Assembly (NCBI GenBank): GCA_039583875.1
Contig: CM077150.1
Span: forward strand, 177,317,375 to 177,381,374
Direction of reading: 5' to 3'
DNA length: 64,000 bases
Origin: Platanthera guangdongensis
Taxonomy: Eukaryota > Streptophyta > Magnoliopsida > Asparagales > Orchidaceae
Part shown: piece after piece, positions 57,865 to 64,000 of the stretch
Layout: every line of letters begins with the position of its first letter
Numbering within the stretch: the first letter of the stretch is position 1
Program-made: the position numbers and the translations under genes
Notes under the pieces: model-generated
What the model saw: only the letters and a program-made list of their open reading frames with translations
Databases searched by the model: none
Told to the model about the DNA's origin: nothing

Positions 57865-58848
57865 CTACAAAAACTGCTGAAACTGGGTCATCATCCGACA
57901 GAAGTCGGAGCAGTTGGCACCCAAGGTGCACTCGACGAGCTCGGAAGACTCAGCAGAAGCTACAGTGTGTCCGGGGGCACTGCCAAGAGTAGGACGCTCA
58001 GAGCCTCGTAGGTGTGGGTAGTGTTGATAGCAACGACTGCGATCATGGTAGAGACGTCTACAGTGAGAGCAAGGGCCAGGATGACCCGTAGAGCCACGAC
58101 CACCAGAAGAGCCATGACCACCAGACTGAGTAGAAGAACCCCGACCACCGCGACTACGAGTGTTGGAGGTGGAAGTGCGGTAGCAAGCTGCAAGGGTCAT
58201 CTGCTCAATAGGGAGAGAGGAGGTAGTACGAAGGCCGGGAAGACTAGATTGCCTCTGCATACGTTTCACATGCTCTACAACAATGGAGTAGGCCTCAAGA
58301 AGATCTGGTAAAGGTGACATCCCTACAATCTGAGCACGAGTAGACTCATATTCGAGGCGAAGCCCCATCAAGAACTAGTATGTCTCCCGTCTCTGGCGCC
58401 CAGCACACTGAGAGGCTAAAGATCGTTAAGCTCAAGAAAATGGTCTTGAAGGTAAGTGAAGTACTCCTGAACCGAGCACTCCCCCCACCCCCTGTGTGGC
58501 GGAAGCGATGTCCTGAAAAATCCCGAAAATATGGGCATCAACACGCATGTGGCCAAAAGTGCGCTGGAGAGCGGACCAACGCATGAACTGACTGAAGATG
58601 TGAGGCTCCATTGAACACTGAATCCATCCCAGAACCATGTACTTTTCATTCGACCATTTGACTAACTCCTCTTTTTTATCATCTTGGTCAGTCGGTTTGG
58701 GCATCGGAGGGTCGTCGGTCAGCCTGGAAAGCTTATTCCGGCCAGCGAGAACCACTTTCATCGAAGTCGCCCATGAAGAATAATTTTTCACATCGAGAAG
58801 GACGCTAGTAATTCGTCCTGTATAGCCATAAATATCCTTCGAATCCAT
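57865..58848 (-). pseudogene. gag: Element G gag
   Basis: The ATG at 58848 starts MDSKDIYGYTGRITSVLLD, followed by NYSSWATSMKVVLAGRNKL, the usual Copia gag start. After shifts near 58430 it continues MGLRLEYESTRAQIVGM and a Gly/Ser-rich region (SRGGRGSSTQSGGHGSSGG) to a knuckle-like CSHCRRLYHDRSRC (~58060) that keeps CX2CX4HX4C spacing. It ends near 57865. Confidence 0.82.
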
Positions 58849-59164
58849 AAAGCACGAAAATACCGAGTAACGAGATCCCTCCCGCAAAGGAGATCGGGGA
58901 CCGAAGGACGAAGAAGAACAAAAAATCACATACAACGCATCAAGAACGACGTCATGGAGAAGACGAGGACGTCATTAGGTCTACATGGAGAAAATAAGGA
59001 GCATGGGCAGAGAAACCGTAGGAGGCAACTCCGGCGGGACTAGGTGGCGACGGAATCAAGGGGGGAAGTCTGCTGCGGCGGCGGAACGGCTGAAAAACCA
59101 GTGGGAGAGGTGTTGCAGCCTGCAGGAGAGGACATCGGTGACCAGCGATAGCAGCGGAAGGGGC

Positions 59165-59265
59165 TAAGCAGCAGGCGGCAGGCGAGACGCGCGGAAGCAG
59201 CAGGCGGCAGGCGAGACGCGCGGAAGCAGCAGGCGGCAGGCGATGCAGCAGGCGGCAGGCGGACC
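59165..59265. repeat. 29-bp tandem repeat in the leader of element G
   Basis: GCGGAAGCAGCAGGCGGCAG plus GCGAGACGC repeated about three times, with shortened copies, between the primer site and gag. The remaining leader 58850-59164 shows nothing else. Confidence 0.85.
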
Positions 59266-59401
59266 GGGAGAAGCCCCGAGTGGCGTGACGAAGCAGCGGG
59301 CGACATGCGAGACGCGCGGAAGTTCTGATGCGGGAGTCGGGCAAGACGCGGCAAACCCTAGGACGCGCGGAAGTTTCGATGAGGAAGTCTCTTCGATACC
59401 A

Positions 59402-59522
59402 TGTCGAATAATGGAATCTTAACTCCAAACCGGAGCCCCACCATATATATATATATATATATATATAACCTCAAGAATATTAATACAATATTATGAATAA
59501 TAATAAAAAGATAACTCCAATA
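59402..59522 (-). repeat. 5' LTR of element G
   Basis: The minus strand starts TATTGGAG and ends ATTCGACA next to the primer site TGGTATCGAAG. It contains an (AT)n run at about 59444-59465. Confidence 0.9.
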
Positions 59523-59527
59523 ATACC

Positions 59528-60850
59528 TTCTTCATCACCATGGCAGATCACCATGTTGCACGAATTTCATTCATCGCGGATAGGGGGTCATGCGGGCATT
59601 CTCCGCACTCTTCAGCAAGTATGGGCCAACATCTTCTGGAAGGGCGTTCTGGAAGGGCCAACAAAAGGATGTTCAACGATTTGTGCAGCGGTGTGAGATA
59701 TGTCAGCGATAGAAATATGAGACCACGACGCTCGCGAGTCTGCTTACCCCTCTAGAGATTCGACAACAAATTTGGGACACGGCTTCTATGAACTTCATCA
59801 ACGGCCTACCAAGATTTCAGGGGCAAACAGTTATCCTGGTCGTAGTGGATAAGCTGTCCAAATACGGTCAATTCTTGGCCTTACACCATCCCTATAAAGG
59901 GGAGTCAGTAGTTGATTTATTTGTACGCGAGATAGTACGACTTCAAGGCATTCCTTAGGCCATCATCTCTAATCGGGATTCGTTGTTTGTGGGCAACTTC
60001 TGGAGGGAGCTATTCCGGCTACAGGGCACTCAACTGTGTATGAACACTGCCCCCCCCCCCCATCCTCAAACGGACGGGCAGACGAAGGTGCATAATCAGA
60101 GGGTCGAGACGTACTTATAATATTTTGTGATGGATGCACCCCGCACTTAGACTCGTTGGCTCCATTGTGCTGAACACTGCTACAACACCTCCTATCACAT
60201 ATCAAGTAAACTCACTTGGTTTGAAGTTGTGTACGGACGGCCCACCCCGACCTTGGGGGCATATGAACCAGGAGGCACGACACTACCAGTTGTTGATCGG
60301 GAGTTGCGTGATCGGGATCTTACTCTTGCCCTTTTGCGTGAAAACCTCATGGCCACTCAGAATAGAATGAAGGCTCAAACAGATAAACACATAACGGAAC
60401 GGGAGTTCGCAGCCGGAGATGAGATCTTCATCGAGCTTTAACCATATAGGCAAACCTCCGTATCTCGGAGGATGAACCAGAAGTTAGCACTGCGCTATTA
60501 TGGGCCTTTCAGAATCATCCAGAGAGTGGGACCGGTGGCCTATAAATTGACTCTGCCAGATGGATCGTGTATTCACCCGATATTCCATGTATTCTTGCTG
60601 AAAAAGATGGGGGGCACGGTACAGGCGTGCCCTCCCCTGCCAAAATCAACCCACGGTGGGGAACTACCACCGCTCCCAGAGGAGGTATTGCTCACCAAAT
60701 GGAAGAAGAGCGGTACCAAGTACCACCAGGAGATCCTCGACAAATGGAAAAACTTATCGGCGGCGCACAACACATGGGTTGATTTGCTCGAGTTCCGAGA
60801 ACTTTATCCAGACTTTCATCTTGAGGACAAGCTAACTGCTGATGTGAGAG
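59528..60850 (+). pseudogene. pol: Element F integrase and chromodomain
   Basis: Begins SSPWQITMLHEFHSSRIGGHAG (zinc-finger His pair), then a degenerate core: FINGLPRFQGQTVILVVVDKLSKYG (first Asp region), NRDSLFVGNFWRELF, PHPQTDGQTKVHNQ and a long helical end. From 60472 the frame is open: LRYYGPFRIIQRVGPVAYKLTLP, HPIFHVFLLKK, then a chromodomain-like stretch ILDKWKNLSAAHNTW and FHLEDKL. A chromodomain after integrase defines chromoviruses and targets integration to marked chromatin in intact elements. It has stops at 60439 and others. Confidence 0.88.
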
Positions 60851-60854
60851 GGAA

Positions 60855-61173
60855 TGTTATGACCCCGCATAACGACAGATTCACGGGTCAGCAATACACG
60901 TGGCGGTGGAAGGAGACAACACAAAACAGGGTTGAACCTGCTGGTTCAGCCCTCCCCAATTAAACCACGACGGCTTGGGCTGAACCTGCGGGTTCAACCC
61001 ACATGAGGGGGCCAACCGGACCCTCTTGGCCTAGAGGTATAAATACCTCTAGGGCTTGCCTGCAAGGACATGGAAAGAACTATTCAGGTATTTCCCCATC
61101 TTTGTCCGGAACTCTAACCCTAACTCCTCTCTTCCTCCATTATTCTCTACTATTCCTCTCTTTGTGCGTAACA
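60855..61173 (+). repeat. 3' LTR of element F (319 bp)
   Basis: Starts TGTTATGACCCCGCATAACG after GAGAGGGAA and ends TGCGTAACA. TATAAATA at 61038-61045. Inverse palindromes TTGAACCTGCTGGTTCAG (60932-60949) and CTGAACCTGCGGGTTCAA (60980-60997). Confidence 0.93.
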
Positions 61174-61178
61174 GAGGA

Positions 61179-63060
61179 TCATGCAGAAGCCCGTTGGACA
61201 ATTTCCCTTCACCAATGATTTTTTGCATCTATCGATCCTGCACAACAAAAGAAGATGAAGAAAAGGTTGCAGTGCAGCCATGATCTTGAGTGAGGCAACT
61301 AACAAAAAGAAGGTTGAAAGGAGATCCTAGAACATGAAAAACCGAAAGAAGAGAGATAAAGGAAGTAAGAGACACAACAGTGCTAGATGAACGACTAATC
61401 ATCCCCTGATGATGTTGAAGTTGTGTGCGTAGGGTATCAAGGTCGGTGTTGGTGGTGGAAGTAGTTTCGACTGCAATGGAGGCATGTTGTTGCGGGGGCA
61501 TATCATGCTTATGGAAGCATGTTGTCTCAAAATGATCAACCCGAGCACAGTGATAACGGTAAGGATGAGGCCTTTTGGCATGACCTCGTCCACGAGATCC
61601 GGTGCGAGCCTCGCGAGCTGATGAAGGAGCAGGGTGAGATGACAAGGCATGCTGGAGGAGGGCCGGAGACAGAGTCCCAGAAGGAACGGAGGGTGGGGTG
61701 GCATTTAAAATCATCGAGCACACAACCAATAGAGAATGAATGGCGGAGGAAGAATGGGTCCGAGCCCAAACGCTATGGAGATAAGGTGGAACATGGGTCA
61801 TCATCATGGCGATGCCAACAACTTCTTTTTGGGCACATTGGACAATGAGGTCCATTGTTGGAGGTTGATGTTGAATTCAGGCCTTGACCAGAGTTTTAGA
61901 ATGCGCAAAAAGGAGGTTAGGTATCCAACCACCCCTGAGTCAAGAGATTGAAGATCTGTGATGTTGTCAAACAAGTGTTGCAAGATGTCCTTACTAGAAT
62001 AGAGGGAGTGAAGTTTCTCTCACATTCCCTTGGCTATCTCATGATACATAGCCATTCGATATGGTTCATTATCCAGAGAGTTGGGAATCCATGGTTAGAC
62101 TCGGTCGTCAACACAGAACCATACCTTGGTGGGCTCAGAAGGAGTAGCCTTAGTCAGATGATGGATGTCTTTTGTCTGAAGAATACGACGGACAAAGTGC
62201 ACTCACACAACAACAAAGTTCGTCTTCCCATTAAGGGAGATAGCGGTGATCAGAAGCTCACCAAGGACATTAGGAAGGGGATTTGAAGCACAGGAAGAAA
62301 GAGATGGGGCATCATTCAAATCCATGGAGGAAGGAATACACGGAGGATGTGGTCACGCCGAGAGCGAGGAAAAGAAGGCAAAGCTGCGATCGGGAGCTTG
62401 GCGAGGAGCGCGGCAAACACGAAGATGTGGATAGGCAGTGAAGCTTGGCATGGGCACGCAAGGGAGAGCAACTGCGGAAAGAATTTGGCGATCAGGAGCG
62501 CTTGTAGAAGAGCTAGCGCAGCTAAGAACTTGGTCGCGGAGTCGACAAATACGCAAACAACATAGGCTGAGAGCTTGGAGACCAGAAGACCGCGCTGGCT
62601 AGCGGACTGGCAAGCAGCTGCGAACAGGGTAAGAGAAACCTAAAGGAATAGAGGCCAAGAGAAGCTGTGGAGAAGGATCCATGCGGATAAAGAGATTGTG
62701 GCAAGCACACAAGCTTCGAACAAGCGATCGTTCCTGTGAACATACGAGCTATATTGTGATCTGAAGGAGCTGGCGTGTTGACGATGACAACAAGAGGATT
62801 ATGCGGACACAGGGGACAAGGAGGAGCCGCATGGTTAGTCCAGCGAGCACAACGTCCAAATGCACAGAGACTCGGCTGTGGGACGCAACAGGAGGAGCTA
62901 TATAGGGCTATAAAAGCAGGAGGGAGCAGGATGTGTAGAGAAACACATGAGTGAGTGAAGTTGTGGTCATCTTAAAAGGACACAGCTGGAGATGTCGAGG
63001 CCATAGCAGCAGGGCCTCAAGATGAGCGAAATAAATTTAGGATTTGGGTTCCTGCTTGGA
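61179..63060 (-). pseudogene. Copia E gag and leader, degraded
   Basis: Minus strand 61855-61229 reads a gag end: a basic linker (GSRGRGHAKRPHPY), a knuckle remnant YRYHCARVDHFETTC in which the first Cys is Tyr, and Gln-rich LRTQLQHHQG. The gag start is scattered over 62000-62700 with no long open frame. The primer-site relic TGGTATCCAAGCAGG is next to the LTR at 63065. Scattered + strand ORFs here are shadows. Confidence 0.65.
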
Positions 63061-63065
63061 TACCA

Positions 63066-63270
63066 TGTAGAGAAGAACAAGAAAAATAGAGAAACAAAAA
63101 AAATAATTTATTTATTTCTCTCACATGAATACATACAAGTATTTGTACACTTATATATGAAGAGAAAGAGAAGAAATAGCCTTATTTTAAGATGTTTGAC
63201 TGAGAAAACTAAAGAGAACGTGGGTTAGCTAGGCCTTGTTATTGGGCCTTTGTACATTGCTTATTCAACA
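63066..63270 (-). repeat. 5' LTR of Copia E (205 bp)
   Basis: Minus strand: starts TGTTGAATAAGC (63270) and ends CTTCTCTACA (63066), followed at once by TGGTATCC. The other LTR is missing, so the ends rest on TG...CA and the primer site. Confidence 0.75.
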
Positions 63271-64000
63271 CATATCAACCTCTAAGTAACAAGACCAACA
63301 TGGCACGTAATTAATTAAACACATACAAATTGCAGATTATGTGGGGTCATAACATCTCACCCTTCCTTCACTTTGTTATTGTGCTCAAGCTCAGAAGGCA
63401 CTCAGACTATGACTTTCAGGGGATTTTTCTCTCTCCGGAAAAGCATCTTATAATGAATCTCAAGATAGATGCAAAGGGGCTCACTGAGTCGAAGCAGATA
63501 CTAATGGCAATGCATTGAGGGATGCTCAGCGGGGCGTCTTGAGGAGTAGGTGATTATTTTGTCCCATGACGGTGCCTGATTGTGTGTTGGGCTCCACTTC
63601 TAATTGTGTAATGCTTAATGGACGAAAAAGTACCTTGTTCAGGTGCATAACGACCGAGTTTGGCAAGGTTGGCGAAAACTACTTGGGATGTCATCAGGGA
63701 GACAACTAAGTCTGCATTAGCATGTTCCCACATTGTCCTAGAGGAAAAATACTTTTAAGGAGAAACTTCAGCAGATATCAGTGTGACATTCTGTTGGGGT
63801 ACTAAAGAAGGTCTGGTTTTCTCTAAGGAACCAATGTCACAGATTTCCTTCCCCGACAGAGAAGCGAAGACATTTTTATATGCACCAAATAAGTGATGGC
63901 AACTTCCCTCAATGCCAAAAGAGGCCAAATTTATCTTTTTAATTAATTAGTTAATCAATTAATTCCTTCCTGTCGTTGGTCTCGAAAAATAGAGATAGTT
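63271..64000. other. Unassigned sequence
   Basis: No ORF of known type, no terminal repeats and no promoter that I can support. Probably the DNA into which Copia E inserted; it may be another degraded repeat. Confidence 0.4.

Larger units (their letters stand above)
54400..59522 (-). mobile_element. Copia element G with short LTRs, minus strand
   Basis: LTRs 54400-54556 (157 bp) and 59402-59522 (121 bp); exact duplication ATACC (54395-54399, 59523-59527); primer site TGGTATCGAAG just inside the right LTR; purine tract CTTGAGGGGGAG before the left LTR. Read on the minus strand both LTRs begin TATTGGAG and end TCGACA, so the termini are TA...CA. Short LTRs and gag style suggest the Ale/Retrofit group. 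Confidence 0.9.
36255..61173 (+). mobile_element. Chromovirus Ty3/Gypsy element F, split twice
   Basis: LTRs of about 320 bp (36255-36574, 60855-61173), tRNA-Met primer site and a purine tract GAGAGGGAA before the 3' LTR. Coding order is gag, protease, RT, RNase H, integrase and a C-terminal chromodomain. It is interrupted after protease by Sirevirus D (duplication CGTGT) and before integrase by Copia G (duplication ATACC). Removing both restores a single + strand order. Flanks GACGA/GAGGA lie in Copia E. Confidence 0.92.
33119..63270 (-). mobile_element. Copia element E, degraded, split by Gypsy F
   Basis: The minus-strand element has its 5' LTR at 63066-63270 and gag at about 61180-62960. 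Integrase, RT and RNase H lie at 33119-36254, left of Gypsy F. F sits between GACGA (36250-36254) and GAGGA (61174-61178). The 3' LTR is absent; the left side is taken over by LTR C at 33118. A fold-back element lies in it at 33758-34172. The CATAT at 63271 would be one target duplication copy. Confidence 0.75.

Noticed and set aside
61519..62565. Several 60-112 codon plus ORFs
   Set aside because: Shadows over the degraded minus-strand gag and leader of Copia E.
63022..63518. Two 62-68 codon plus ORFs at the right end
   Set aside because: One spans the Copia E LTR and the other has no family resemblance.

Overview
The window is plant nuclear DNA made almost entirely of nested transposable elements; I see no host gene, tRNA or rRNA gene. 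The flowering-plant assignment rests on Sirevirus-type Ty1/Copia elements, a Ty3/Gypsy Tat-lineage element with an archaeal-type second RNase H and antisense accessory genes, a chromovirus, a PIF/Harbinger element with a MYB/SANT-like second gene, and a Helitron. The deep nesting suggests a large, gene-poor, repeat-rich genome. A monocot is plausible, but I cannot prove it.

Block 1 (1-21032) is the 3' part of a Tat-lineage Gypsy element on the + strand. A complete 13-kb Sirevirus (A, 93-13101) interrupts its RNase H codons and is flanked by CTGAG/CTAAG. A carries ~2-kb LTRs packed with the 10-bp palindrome GTGTCGACAC, a tRNA-Met primer site, gag-pol in one frame with five stops, and an extra ORF in the envelope-like position. 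That ORF is preceded by a second, internal palindrome array with its own TATA box. The Tat element then continues with RNase H, integrase, an array of alternating 72/75-bp repeats, two intron-containing antisense genes with their own TATA boxes, and a 3' LTR (20336-21032).

Block 2 (21033-31842) holds short tandem repeats, a MITE, a degenerate GC-rich inverted repeat, and minus-strand Copia and Gypsy relics fused in frame. It also holds AT-rich Sirevirus-type non-coding DNA with a solo LTR (B, 29917-31689) inserted in it. B carries a different long palindrome. The 3' LTR of Sirevirus C (31843-33118) follows.

Block 3 (33119-63270) is a four-level nest. A degraded minus-strand Copia (E) contains a fold-back element and a chromovirus Gypsy (F, 36255-61173). 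F is split by Sirevirus D (38445-52604, minus) and by a short-LTR Copia (G, 54400-59522, minus). D in turn contains a PIF/Harbinger transposon (48448-51887) in its 5' LTR and a small Helitron (41497-42091) with an almost perfect 81-bp-arm hairpin. The last 730 bases have no recognisable feature.

The main pattern of interest is that each Sirevirus-like LTR (A, B, C, D) carries its own dense family of palindromes, upstream of a TATA box where one is visible. Element A has also placed a copy of this array in front of its accessory ORF. Target duplications, termini and joined reading frames give a consistent insertion order. All coding regions except possibly parts of the antisense genes and of the Harbinger gene pair are broken.
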